Below, one piece after another: positions 35,855-44,235 of a stretch of 57,819 nt of DNA. Origin of the DNA: Ga0077527 sp038106575 (GTDB taxonomy: Bacteria > Pseudomonadota > Gammaproteobacteria > Burkholderiales > SG8-41); contig JAYOED010000009.1 of the NCBI GenBank assembly GCA_038106575.1, forward strand, positions 1-57,819, read 5' to 3'. Positions within the stretch are counted from its first letter, which is position 1. The number at the start of each line of letters is the position of its first letter. The notes below the pieces were generated by a model, which was not told the origin of the DNA, did not search any database, and saw only the letters and a program-made list of their open reading frames with translations. The translations under genes and the position numbers were made by a program.

Positions 35855-37537
35855 TCAGTTGCGCTTTTTGAGCGCATCCTTGCGGAAACTAATCGTCGCC
35901 TCGGGGTCGATCTTGACGTGTATGATCGCCGGCTTTTCGGCTTTCAGCGCGTCGCGCAGCGCATCCGCAGTTTCGCCCGGCGCCGTTGGGTGGTAACCGT
36001 TGCCGCCGGTGAGCTTCATCACCTCGTCGAAGCGCGGGCTGTGGACATGGGCGCCGATATAGCGGCCGTCGTAGAAGTCGCGCTGGTAGGCGATTTCCGA
36101 ACCCCATGTGCCGTTATCCATGACGATGCCGATGGCAGGAATGTTGCTTGCCACGGCAGTGGTCATCTCGCCCATGGTCATGCCGAAACCACCGTCGCCC
36201 ATCAGCGAAATCACCGCGCGGTCCGGCGCGGCAACCTTGGCGCCGAGCGCTGCGGAATACGAGAAACCGACCATGCCGCAATCCAGCGGCGTCAGCAGCG
36301 CCGGCGTCTCGTAGAACGGCAACTGATCTGTTGCCTGAAATCCAGTCGTACCGGCATCGAGCGTGAAAATCGCATTGCGCGGTGCGGCCTGGCGTACTTC
36401 TTCATAAATCACGTCGGGATGCATCGGCGTACCGCTACGGGAACCTGAGGCCTTGCGCTCAGCAAGCAGCGCCTGGCGCGCCTTGAAGAAAGTTTCATTG
36501 CGCGCAGCCCACGGCGCGGATGTCGCCGGCTGCGGCAGCGCCAGCAGGCCATCGATCACCGCACCGGCGTCCGCCGCCACTGCCAGTGTCACAGGGAAAT
36601 AGCGGCCCAGGGCCAGTGGATCGACATCGACCTGGATGATTTTTGCAGTAAGCGAGATGTCGGTGTTCTTGTAGAAGGTGGTATTGAAACCAAGCCGCGT
36701 ACCCAGCGCAATGATCAGGTCGGCTTCTCGAGTAAGCGTGCTCGCCACCGAATTGCCGCGCGGACCGACGCCGCCGGCATGCCATTTGAAATTCATCGGC
36801 AGTATGTCAGCATGGCCAGCGGAACTGGTTACCGGAATCTGCAGTTTCTCGGCCAGCGCTGCGAGCTGCTTGCCGGCACGCGACCACTTGATGCCGGAGC
36901 CGGCGTGGATCACTGGCTTTTTCGCGTCTATGATCAGATTGTACATTTCCTGCAATGCAGCAGCGTCGGCCGCCGGTGGATGTATCTCCGGCAGGCTTCT
37001 CGGAATGTCGACCTCGATATCGTGGTTAAACAGGTCGCGCGCGATGTTGACCACCACCGGTCCGCGTCGACCCGAGTTCGCGATGCGGTAGGCCTCAAGA
37101 ATGAACTCGGGTATGCGGTCCGGCCGCGGCACCGTCATCACCCGCTTGGTCACCGGCAGAAACAGCGTGTTCTGGTCGATTTCCTGGAATGCGTCGCGGC
37201 CAAGGTGCTCGGTGGACGCGAGCCCGGTGATCGCCACCACCGGCGAATAGGCAAACTTTGCCTGCGCCAAGCCCAGCACCATGTTCGCCGAACCCGGGCC
37301 GGCCTGGCCGCAGATGAAAGTCCCTGGCGTCTGGGTAACGCGGCCGTAGGCATCCGCCATATGCATGCCGCAGTTTTCATGGCGCACACCAATGTATTCC
37401 ATCTCGTCCCTGAAATCGTAAAGCGCGTCGTACATCTCCAGCGTGCTCGAACCCATCAGTCCGAATATCTTCTTCACGCCTGCCGCACGCAGGGCCTGGA
37501 CCGCAGCCATGCCAGAGCGCATTTTTTTCACTGCCAT
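35855..37537 (-). CDS. ThDP-dependent enzyme (acetolactate synthase/sulfoacetaldehyde acetyltransferase-like)
   Basis: This 560-residue ThDP enzyme has the PYR domain with activating Glu54 (VRHENCGMHMAD), a central domain with ALGTRLGFNTTFYKNTD, and a PP domain with the Mg/ThDP motif starting MGDGGFGMTMGE and ending near DNGTWG. It differs from the ThDP enzyme at 13040 throughout and appears closer to the broad IlvB/Xsc/oxalyl-CoA-decarboxylase-like group. No small regulatory subunit is nearby. It precedes the truncated TRIC gene and follows a D-2-hydroxyacid dehydrogenase by 16 bases, so a 2-oxo acid substrate produced by that enzyme is plausible. Confidence 0.9.
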   Translation of the reverse strand: MAVKKMRSGMAAVQALRAAGVKKIFGLMGSSTLEMYDALYDFRDEMEYIGVRHENCGMHMADAYGRVTQTPGTFICGQAGPGSANMVLGLAQAKFAYSPVVAITGLASTEHLGRDAFQEIDQNTLFLPVTKRVMTVPRPDRIPEFILEAYRIANSGRRGPVVVNIARDLFNHDIEVDIPRSLPEIHPPAADAAALQEMYNLIIDAKKPVIHAGSGIKWSRAGKQLAALAEKLQIPVTSSAGHADILPMNFKWHAGGVGPRGNSVASTLTREADLIIALGTRLGFNTTFYKNTDISLTAKIIQVDVDPLALGRYFPVTLAVAADAGAVIDGLLALPQPATSAPWAARNETFFKARQALLAERKASGSRSGTPMHPDVIYEEVRQAAPRNAIFTLDAGTTGFQATDQLPFYETPALLTPLDCGMVGFSYSAALGAKVAAPDRAVISLMGDGGFGMTMGEMTTAVASNIPAIGIVMDNGTWGSEIAYQRDFYDGRYIGAHVHSPRFDEVMKLTGGNGYHPTAPGETADALRDALKAEKPAIIHVKIDPEATISFRKDALKKRN

Positions 37538-37553
37538 AGTCTGTCTCCGCTCA

Positions 37554-38525
37554 CTATTTTTTCAGCACATCCGGATTGGCAACGTTGATCGGCTTGCCGT
37601 CAATGAACGCCAGTATCTGCTCGACCGCGGCACCGTAGTACGATTCGTAGGTCGCCTCTTCGACGTAGCCCAGGTGCGGCGTGCACACCACGTTGTCCAT
37701 GCCGATCAGCGGATGCCATGCATTCATGACTGGCTCGTCTTCATAAACGTCCACCGCAGCGCGTCCGGGACGCCCCGCCTTCAGTGCATTAACCAGCGCG
37801 TCCTTGGCGATAATCGGCGCGCGGCTGGTATTGACGATCAGCGCGGTGGTTTTCATCCGCGCCAGATCTTCCGCGGTAACGATGCCACGCGTGCCGTCAT
37901 TGAGCGGCAAATGGATGGAAATCACGTCGGAATCGGCAAAGAAAGCTTCGCGGCTCGCCGCCACTTCGAAACCTGCGGCTTTCGCCTTCGCGGTCGAGCC
38001 TTCGCGGCCCCAGCACACCACGCGCATGTCGAACGCCTTGCCGACCTTGGCCACCATGCTGCCGATACGGCCATAGGCATAGATGCCCAGCGTCTTGCCG
38101 GCAAGCCCGATACCTACCGAGTTCTGCCACTGGCCGTTCTTCAACCGCGCCGCCTCCTGAGGAATGCGGCGCAGCGCGGCGATGATCAGACCCCAGGCCA
38201 GCTCCGCGGTTGGGGTCGGGTTACCGCCGCCACCCGCCGAAATCAGAATGCCCTTCTCGGTGCAGGCAGCGATGTCGATGTGATAGGCGTTGCGGCCGGT
38301 CTGGCTGATCATTTTCAGCTTCGAGAGTTTTTCGATCACCGCACGCGGCATTTTCGAGCGCTGTTGGGTCAGCACCAGCACCTCGGCGTCTTTCAGACGC
38401 GAGGCAAGCTTGGCCGGGTCCTTTTCGGTATCGGTATAGACCAGGAATTCATAGCCGGCGAGTTTCTTCGCCGCCGCTGTGCGGCGGAATGCGTTCTGGT
38501 AATCATCAATGACAGCGATTTTCAT
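37554..38525 (-). CDS. D-2-hydroxyacid dehydrogenase
   Basis: This 323-residue NAD(P)-dependent enzyme interconverts a D-2-hydroxy acid and a 2-oxo acid. Catalytic residues are Arg235 (VNTSRAPII), Glu264 (DVYEDEP) and His284 (CTPHLG). The nucleotide motif is slightly changed: in LGIYAYGRIG the first Gly of GxGxxG is Ala150. The short catalytic domain and lack of an ACT domain exclude full-length SerA. It is co-transcribed with the ThDP enzyme downstream and with an MFS carrier upstream (39 bases), suggesting uptake, oxidation and decarboxylation/ligation of a hydroxy acid. Confidence 0.92.
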   Translation of the reverse strand: MKIAVIDDYQNAFRRTAAAKKLAGYEFLVYTDTEKDPAKLASRLKDAEVLVLTQQRSKMPRAVIEKLSKLKMISQTGRNAYHIDIAACTEKGILISAGGGGNPTPTAELAWGLIIAALRRIPQEAARLKNGQWQNSVGIGLAGKTLGIYAYGRIGSMVAKVGKAFDMRVVCWGREGSTAKAKAAGFEVAASREAFFADSDVISIHLPLNDGTRGIVTAEDLARMKTTALIVNTSRAPIIAKDALVNALKAGRPGRAAVDVYEDEPVMNAWHPLIGMDNVVCTPHLGYVEEATYESYYGAAVEQILAFIDGKPINVANPDVLKK

Positions 38526-38564
38526 GATTACTCCTCTGGATTCATGCGGATTATATCGGCTGCG

Positions 38565-39704
38565 TCAGTGGCGCCTGCTGATCATGCCACCGGCGCCCAG
38601 CATTACGGCATTCATCAGAAACACAGGCGCCACGCCGAAAGCGGTGCCGATGGCCCCGAAAAACAGCGGGACCGCGATATGGGTCAAATTGTTGATGCTC
38701 ATGCGCAGGCCCAGCGCTTCCCCGGAACGGCCCTCCGGCGCGCGCGCATAGATCATCATCAGCGTCAGCGGCTGGCCACAACCGGTACCGAGCCCGAGCA
38801 AGAATGCGATTGCGCCAAGCAACAAGCCGCTTTCAACCAGCGGAAACAGCAGGTAAGTGCCAGAGGCAATGAAGATCGAAGCCAGCAGCACTTTTTCCTC
38901 ACTGAAGTGTGAAGAAATTTGCGGCAGGACAATGCGCACCAGGAAAGACGCCAGTGCGAACATCGCCAGCACGCCGCCAATGGCAGAAGCCGACAGTCCG
39001 ATGGCGTGGCAGTAGATCGGTATATAGAACTGGAACAGGTCGATCGCAGTGAGAATAATGCCGCTGGTGATCAGCGTGCGCCGCAACGGCGCATTGGAAA
39101 GCAGACCCACTGCATAGCCTGATTTCTCGTCCTTCTTGCCCTTGCCGCCGCTCAAAGCACCCATATGTCGGCGCGCATTGAACATGATCAGCACTGACAC
39201 CGCAGGCAACCCTGCAATGCACAGATAGCCGATGGCGTGCCCCAACGTATCGATGGTAAATCCGGCGATCAACGGGCCGACGAAGCCACCGCAGGCAATC
39301 ATCAGGCTGAAATTACTGAAATTGCGCGTCCGTGATTCCGGCGTGCTAAGCATGCCGACCAGGTTCTGGACCGAAACGTTATAGAACACATGGGCAGCGC
39401 CGATCAGCAGCGCCGACAGGTACAGCGCATGCAGTGTAGGCAGCGCGCCGGGCAGTATCAGTGACAGCGACATACCCAGGCAGCCCAGCACCAGCGGCCA
39501 GCGCACGCCGAAACGGTCGGCGAGTTTGCCCGCATAGAGCGCCAGCAGCATCGGACAAAGCGAATACATCGCGACGATGACGCCGAGCATAATCTGAGGC
39601 GCACCCAGCTCTAGCGCAAACAGCGACACCAGCACCTTGCTGCCGCGGAGCGCACTCATGTTGAGCAACACAATCAGCAGGACGCGATGGATCGACATGG
39701 TCAT
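38565..39704 (-). CDS. MFS transporter
   Basis: The 379-residue product is taken from Met 39704 (TMSIHRVLLIVLLNMSALRGSK), four bases after the stop of the neighbouring MFS gene. The longer frame runs through that gene. There are 12 predicted spans with the motif GKLADRFGVRWP in the first half. It is a clear paralogue of the 39709 gene (shared SRTRNFSNFSLMIACGGFVGP versus SRTRNFNLYALIIALADFVGP and a shared GQPLTLMMIYA/GQPLTVMLCYN segment). The two form a tandem pair upstream of the hydroxyacid dehydrogenase. Confidence 0.9.
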   Translation of the reverse strand: MTMSIHRVLLIVLLNMSALRGSKVLVSLFALELGAPQIMLGVIVAMYSLCPMLLALYAGKLADRFGVRWPLVLGCLGMSLSLILPGALPTLHALYLSALLIGAAHVFYNVSVQNLVGMLSTPESRTRNFSNFSLMIACGGFVGPLIAGFTIDTLGHAIGYLCIAGLPAVSVLIMFNARRHMGALSGGKGKKDEKSGYAVGLLSNAPLRRTLITSGIILTAIDLFQFYIPIYCHAIGLSASAIGGVLAMFALASFLVRIVLPQISSHFSEEKVLLASIFIASGTYLLFPLVESGLLLGAIAFLLGLGTGCGQPLTLMMIYARAPEGRSGEALGLRMSINNLTHIAVPLFFGAIGTAFGVAPVFLMNAVMLGAGGMISRRH

Positions 39705-39708
39705 GCGG

Positions 39709-40920
39709 TCATGTCCGCTTCCTACTAAGCCAGCTGCCTGCAGCCAGCACCATGGCGCTGATCCAAAACACCGGCGCCAGACCGAAAGCCGCACCGACGG
39801 CGCCGAACGCTGCAGGAACACCGACGTGCATGGTGTTGTTGATCGCAATACGCAGTCCCAGCGACTCACCGGCCCGGCCCGGGGGCGAATAGTTGTAGCA
39901 GAGCATCACCGTCAGCGGCTGGCCCAGCCCCATACCCAGGCCAAGCGTAAAACAGATGACGCAGAGCACGATGGCAACCTTGAAAAAGGGGATCAGCGCA
40001 AACATTGCCGCACCGAGAAACAGCGCGTAGAGCAATGTGGTCTCCTCGCCGTAGCGGCGCACCAGCGAGGGCAGCGTCGCCCGGCTGACAAAAGTCGCCG
40101 CAGCCGCCGCACCCATGATTATTCCAATGGCCGTGGCGGAAAGCCCTGCTTCGTGACCGTAGAGCGGCAGGTAAAGCTGGAACAGGTCGATGCCGGTCAT
40201 TACCACCGCGCCGGCGATCAGTACGCGACGCATGTCCGGATCGCGAAACAGATCACCGACCCGCGACCCCGCGGCACGGGCCACCGGCTTGAGATTGCGC
40301 GGTACGCGCTGTGCGAGGACGATCAGAGTCCCGGTCCCGGCGGCTGCCAGTGCGCCCAGAAGCAGGTAGGTCTTTGCGTGGCCAACGTGATCTATGAATA
40401 TCCCCGCCGATACCGGCCCGACAAAATCTGCTAGCGCTATGATCAGCGCGTAGAGATTGAAATTCCGCGTGCGCGATTCGCCTTCTCCCAGCGAACCGAC
40501 CAGCGACTGGAATGCGACCTGGCCGAGGATGAAACCAAGTCCGGTCACGGCAGCACCGACAAACAGCAGCGGCAAACTGGTGGCGCCCCAGGGGACCACA
40601 ACACCAAGGGTGCAGATCACCATGCCGGCAATGATCGGCACCCGCGCGCCATGGCGGTCAGCCACACGTCCAGCGGCCACCGCCATCAGCAGCGGGAAAA
40701 CCCCATATGTCGCCAGCAGCAGGCCGGTTTCGAAAGGCGATGCACCAAGATTTAGCGCATACAGGGTGTTCAGGACACGTGCGCCCTTGTAGGCACTGTT
40801 CCACATCACCACAACCACAAGCAACTGGAACAGGGTGATGACACGCGCCGTCGCAGGCGCCGCAGCGTTCGCGGGAGGAATATCGGCCATGGAAGCAGTT
40901 GATTGTAGCGCAGCGTGCAT
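39709..40920 (-). CDS. MFS transporter, paralogue of the downstream MFS gene
   Basis: This 403-residue inner-membrane carrier has 12 predicted spans. The start at 40920 has a GGAAG site five bases upstream. Met 40890 (ADIPPANAAAP) is an alternative without such a site. Motif AGRVADRHGARVP follows span 2. The gene is closely followed (four bases) by its paralogue, probably after an old tandem duplication with strong divergence. Substrate unknown. It is divergent from a third MFS gene, with only a 30-base spacer that must hold both start regions. Confidence 0.9.
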   Translation of the reverse strand: MHAALQSTASMADIPPANAAAPATARVITLFQLLVVVVMWNSAYKGARVLNTLYALNLGASPFETGLLLATYGVFPLLMAVAAGRVADRHGARVPIIAGMVICTLGVVVPWGATSLPLLFVGAAVTGLGFILGQVAFQSLVGSLGEGESRTRNFNLYALIIALADFVGPVSAGIFIDHVGHAKTYLLLGALAAAGTGTLIVLAQRVPRNLKPVARAAGSRVGDLFRDPDMRRVLIAGAVVMTGIDLFQLYLPLYGHEAGLSATAIGIIMGAAAAATFVSRATLPSLVRRYGEETTLLYALFLGAAMFALIPFFKVAIVLCVICFTLGLGMGLGQPLTVMLCYNYSPPGRAGESLGLRIAINNTMHVGVPAAFGAVGAAFGLAPVFWISAMVLAAGSWLSRKRT

Positions 40921-40950
40921 GTGCTTCCGTCATCAAGTCCATGAAGTAGA

Positions 40951-42225
40951 ATGCGATCTTTTTTTCACGCCGCCATGGCACTGCCCTCGCTGCACGCTCT
41001 GCGCCACCGCAATTTCCGCCTGTTCCTGTCGGGGCAGATCTTCGCGCTGGTCGGCTACTGGATCCAGATGATGGCGCAGGCTTGGCTGCTCTACCGGCTC
41101 ACCGGATCGGCCACGCTGCTGGGCATGCTGGGTTTCGCCAGCAACCTGCCCATCCTGCTGCTCTCCCCGCTGGCCGGTTGGTGGTCCGACCGCTGCAACC
41201 TGCACCGCGCGATGTTCGTCACCCAGATCCTCGAACTGCTGCAGGCGGTAACACTGGCCTCCCTCGCGCTCTCCGGCACCATCGAGGCCTGGCACATCAT
41301 CGTGCTGTCGATGCTGATGGGCATATTCGTCGCCTTCGAACTGCCGATCCGCCACGCCTATATGCTCGAACTGGTGAACGGCAAGGAAGACCTGCCCAAC
41401 GCCATTGCGCTAACCTCGCTGATGGCCAACTGCGGGCGGCTCGTCGGCCCCGCTATCGCCGGCGTGCTGATCGGCGTGCTCAGCGAAGCGCATTGCTTCC
41501 TGATCAACGCACTCACATACGTCGCCGTGGTGATCTCGTTCATGATGATGCGCGTCACGCCGCAGCCGCGCACGCCCTCCAATACCTCGATACTCGACAG
41601 CCTGCGTGAAGGCTTCGCCTATGCCTGGGACACGATGCCAATCCGGGCATTGCTGCTGATGCTGGCCACCGTGGCTTTCCTCGCCACGCCATACGCGACG
41701 CTAATGCCGGCGCTGGTGCGCGACGTCTTCCGCGGCGGCGCCGACGAAATGGGATACCTCATGGGCGCCAGCGGCTTTGGCGCGATCTGCGGCACGCTGT
41801 TCCTCGCCTCGCGCCCCAACGCCCGCGGCCTGATGCGTATCATCATCGCCGCCAGCGGTGCAGCGGCCGTGGCGCTGATGCTGTGCCCGCACATGCCCTC
41901 AACCTGGCATGCGCTACCGCTGCTGTCGGTAGTCGGCTTCGGCATCCTAGTGACCTCGGTATCAGTGAACATGATCCTGCAGACCATCGTCGAAGACGGC
42001 AAACGCGGCCGGGTGATGAGCCTCTACACCGTCGCCTTCCTCGGTATCTCGCCCTTCGGGGCACTAGCCGCAGGCGCGCTGTCCGACCTCATCGGCCCGC
42101 GCACCACACTCACCCTTGGCGGGCTCGGCTGCGCGCTAGCAGTGTTCACGCTGCTGAGAATGCGATCGACCATCACCGCGCAGATGCGGCCGATTTATGA
42201 CCGGCTAGGAATTGTCCGCCGCTGA
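40951..42225 (+). CDS. MFS transporter (EntS/DHA3-like)
   Basis: This 424-residue exporter-like MFS protein begins near LPSLHALRHRNFRLFLSGQIFALVG, the typical N-terminus of the DHA3 group (EntS-like). The motif GWWSDRCNLHR lies between spans 2 and 3, and SLREGFAYAW precedes the second half. Met 40975 (ALPSLHALRH) is a better family start than 40951. It is not closely related to the two MFS proteins on the minus strand. It stands alone, with a short gene convergent 15 bases after its stop. It may export a siderophore, drug or acid. Confidence 0.9.
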   Translation: MRSFFHAAMALPSLHALRHRNFRLFLSGQIFALVGYWIQMMAQAWLLYRLTGSATLLGMLGFASNLPILLLSPLAGWWSDRCNLHRAMFVTQILELLQAVTLASLALSGTIEAWHIIVLSMLMGIFVAFELPIRHAYMLELVNGKEDLPNAIALTSLMANCGRLVGPAIAGVLIGVLSEAHCFLINALTYVAVVISFMMMRVTPQPRTPSNTSILDSLREGFAYAWDTMPIRALLLMLATVAFLATPYATLMPALVRDVFRGGADEMGYLMGASGFGAICGTLFLASRPNARGLMRIIIAASGAAAVALMLCPHMPSTWHALPLLSVVGFGILVTSVSVNMILQTIVEDGKRGRVMSLYTVAFLGISPFGALAAGALSDLIGPRTTLTLGGLGCALAVFTLLRMRSTITAQMRPIYDRLGIVRR

Positions 42226-42240
42226 TGCACCGCTTGCCTG

Positions 42241-42444
42241 TCAGCGTTTCAACCCCGAGAGATCGTTGCGCCAACGCTCCCACGCCTGGCGCTGGTCCTC
42301 GCGCACGGACTCGTCTTCGAGCATGTGGCGCACCAGCGCAGTGACGTCGGATTCGTAGATACCTTCGCGTTTCTTGAATTCCCATCGCTTGCCCTGAGGG
42401 AACACAGGTGAAGGGGCGGGAGCGTCCTTGTTGGGATTGCTCAT
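42241..42444 (-). CDS. Small hypothetical protein
   Basis: This 67-residue protein (SNPNKDAPAPSPVFPQGKRWEF...) has an AGGA ribosome site about ten bases before ATG 42444. The N-terminal third is Pro-rich and probably flexible. The remainder is a charged helix (ESDVTALVRHMLEDESVREDQRQAWERWRNDL). No known domain is recognised. It follows a small lipoprotein gene by 44 bases on the same strand. Confidence 0.6.
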   Translation of the reverse strand: MSNPNKDAPAPSPVFPQGKRWEFKKREGIYESDVTALVRHMLEDESVREDQRQAWERWRNDLSGLKR

Positions 42445-42488
42445 GGGGTTATTCCTGTGAGTGTAATCGCATTTGCGGAAACGGAAAC

Positions 42489-42878
42489 TTACTGCTGCAC
42501 AGGTGCCGACGTCAATTGAGGCTGCCACCCATAGCAGGAACAGGTGTGCGAGATGGTGTCATCAGAACGGTCTCCGCGGCGGCGCTCTGCTGGCTGCATC
42601 CAGTCGTGTACCAGCGCCACGGTACCAGCAATGGCGACACCAAGCAGCAACACAGCGGGGGTACTATTCGATAGCGTGACCTGGCCGCCCATTGCATTCT
42701 GCACCGGCGGGCTACTGAACGAGCCGCCAATTCGCGCGTTACCGTTGCGTGTCCCGCCCTGCACGCTGATGCCGACGGTGGTCGACGTCGCGCCGCCACC
42801 GGTAGTCTGATTGCCGTGTAGCGTCACTGCGCAACCGGAACACAGCATGACAAGAATGAGTGCGGGCCAACGAGTCAT
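42489..42878 (-). CDS. Small predicted lipoprotein
   Basis: This 129-residue protein has a lipoprotein signal: a basic start (TRWP), hydrophobic core ALILVMLCSGC with the lipobox Cys16, and then a Gly/Thr/Asn-rich region (GNQTTGGGATSTTVGISVQGG) with one possible membrane segment (AVLLLGVAIAGTVALVHDW). No family is recognised. It is expected to be attached to the inner or outer membrane. Its promoter may share the AT-rich spacer with the plus-strand small RNA candidate. Confidence 0.7.
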   Translation of the reverse strand: MTRWPALILVMLCSGCAVTLHGNQTTGGGATSTTVGISVQGGTRNGNARIGGSFSSPPVQNAMGGQVTLSNSTPAVLLLGVAIAGTVALVHDWMQPAERRRGDRSDDTISHTCSCYGWQPQLTSAPVQQ

Positions 42879-42934
42879 GGCAAAAGTATATCCCTCCCCG
42901 GTCGCTCATAAAATATCAATAAAAAATGTATTCA

Positions 42935-42940
42935 TATAAT
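42935..42940 (+). promoter_or_regulatory. Perfect -10 box for the small RNA candidate
   Basis: TATAAT lies at 42935-42940 in an AT-rich spacer. A recognisable -35 box is absent at the expected distance. Transcription would start at about 42946, where the structured RNA candidate begins. Confidence 0.5.
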
Positions 42941-42944
42941 TCGC

Positions 42945-43122
42945 CAAAATGGCAGTCAAAAACCGGCCTCTTCGCTGCATGGAATCAGGTCGGGGAACGC
43001 TACAGTGCACGAGTCATACGAAGTTTCTGCTTCGTCTGATCTCCTCCTCACGGGAACCCCCCTCCTCCCGTGATTCCACTTCGACGTGGATTTTGGGCGC
43101 AGCCGCAGGGCTGCGCTTTTTT
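42945..43122 (+). ncRNA. Candidate structured small RNA
   Basis: Between two minus-strand genes the plus strand shows a TATAAT box and then about 178 bases rich in complementary segments, ending in an intrinsic terminator. The 5' CCAAAAT (42944-42950) complements ATTTTGG near 43090-43096, and TGGAATCA (near 42980) complements TGATTCCA (near 43073). Local hairpins are ACGAAG/CTTCGT, TCACGGGA/TCCCGTGA and CCAC/GTGG. The closed-end, 180-base architecture recalls 6S RNA, but I could not confirm any 6S consensus sequence. It is not explained by the flanking coding genes. Confidence 0.5.
43097..43122 (+). terminator. Rho-independent terminator of the small RNA candidate
   Basis: GCGCAGCC at 43097-43104 pairs with GGCTGCGC at 43109-43116 across a four-base loop and is followed by six T. 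The orientation is plus, whereas both neighbouring genes are on the minus strand, so it needs a plus-strand transcript. Confidence 0.85.
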
Positions 43123-44235
43123 CTATCGGGCGAGTTGGCTGCGCTTCACCAGCAGCGGTGCAATCTGTTTGCCGGGTACCACGTAGGCCCACTGCGAACG
43201 CGCCTGCTCGAGCAGTATGCGCGCCGCCAGCAACTGCCGAGTTTCAGCAAACTCCTTGTCGAGCCGCACCTTGTCTTCCGGCTTTTCCTTTGCTTCCGGT
43301 TTGCGTGCCTTCTGCGGCTCACCTTCCACCTTGAAGCGCAGAACGAAATCGCCATTGGAAAGGGAGCCGAGCTTGATGGTGTAAGTCAGCTTGTCGAAGG
43401 TCTCGGCAATCAGCGTAGTCACTTTTTCGGAGCCGGTCTTGTCGTCAATCACGACATCGGTAAAAGAAAGGTTGGACAGTGCATTATTGGCGCTGACCGC
43501 TGCGCTGGGATCAAGCCGGCCGCCACCGGCAACGAACTTCCACTGCCCCCATTCCTCGTCCCGGCCGATTTTCCACGACACGTCGCCCGAGCCGAGAGCT
43601 TGCAGCGTCCTGATGCGTTCAACCTTGAAAAAATCGCGGACAACCCAGTTACCCGGCCGTGCCACTGCTTTTTCCAGCGGATCGGGAACAACGACGACGG
43701 CGTCGCCACGCCCCGCAACCAAGATGTGGCGGCCGGCCGGTACGCCGTCACGAGCATTGGGCAGGGGATTGACCGGGTCCTTCTTCAACGACACCTTGCC
43801 GAGCACCATGCTCGCCAGCACCTTGCCCGAAGCATCGGAGAGTTCGACCAGCGTGCCCGTGCCCTCTTTCTCACCCTTGCCCGCGGCGAGCAGATTGAGC
43901 CGCCCGTGCAGGCTAGCGCCGACGATCTCGGACTGCACGACCTTGGCGTCGACCAGCTTGAGGATGAGGCCGCTGATCGCGGAGAAATCGGCGGGATAAC
44001 CGCCGCGCTGCTCGACGCGCCAGACCTTGTCCCTGATCGTCATCGTCACTTCCTGTTCGGCATCCTGCAGCCGCAGACGCGCAACATCCCCGATTTTCAG
44101 AGAGGAGATCAGCGGCGCGCCGATTTTTGCGCCGCTGTCACGATATGCGGAGATGTCCTTCCAGAACAGCGCGAGACCGACGCCGCCGAGCACCAATACG
44201 GCGACTATCAACTGGAGAAACTGTTTGCGATTCAT
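43123..44235 (-). CDS. DUF4340-domain protein of a Gld-type ABC operon
   Basis: The 370-residue protein starts at Met 44235 (NRKQFLQLIVAVLVLGGVGLAL), one N-terminal membrane anchor followed by a soluble, probably periplasmic region of beta-rich DUF4340 type (two similar halves, about 60-170 and 190-320). The start overlaps the stop of the GldG-like gene (ATGA). DUF4340 genes regularly follow GldG-like ABC components and are thought to be part of the same export or assembly complex. The C-terminus contains a charged segment (KARKPEAKEKPEDKVRLDKE). Confidence 0.88.
   Translation of the reverse strand: MNRKQFLQLIVAVLVLGGVGLALFWKDISAYRDSGAKIGAPLISSLKIGDVARLRLQDAEQEVTMTIRDKVWRVEQRGGYPADFSAISGLILKLVDAKVVQSEIVGASLHGRLNLLAAGKGEKEGTGTLVELSDASGKVLASMVLGKVSLKKDPVNPLPNARDGVPAGRHILVAGRGDAVVVVPDPLEKAVARPGNWVVRDFFKVERIRTLQALGSGDVSWKIGRDEEWGQWKFVAGGGRLDPSAAVSANNALSNLSFTDVVIDDKTGSEKVTTLIAETFDKLTYTIKLGSLSNGDFVLRFKVEGEPQKARKPEAKEKPEDKVRLDKEFAETRQLLAARILLEQARSQWAYVVPGKQIAPLLVKRSQLAR

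Noticed and set aside
35462..36448. Long plus-strand frame opposite the ThDP enzyme
   Set aside because: It is the antisense shadow of a clear ThDP gene. Only its start, which resembles a hydrophobic leader, drew attention.
42945..43122. Firm identification of the structured RNA as 6S RNA
   Set aside because: Length and closed shape fit, but I could not match the conserved 6S sequence elements.
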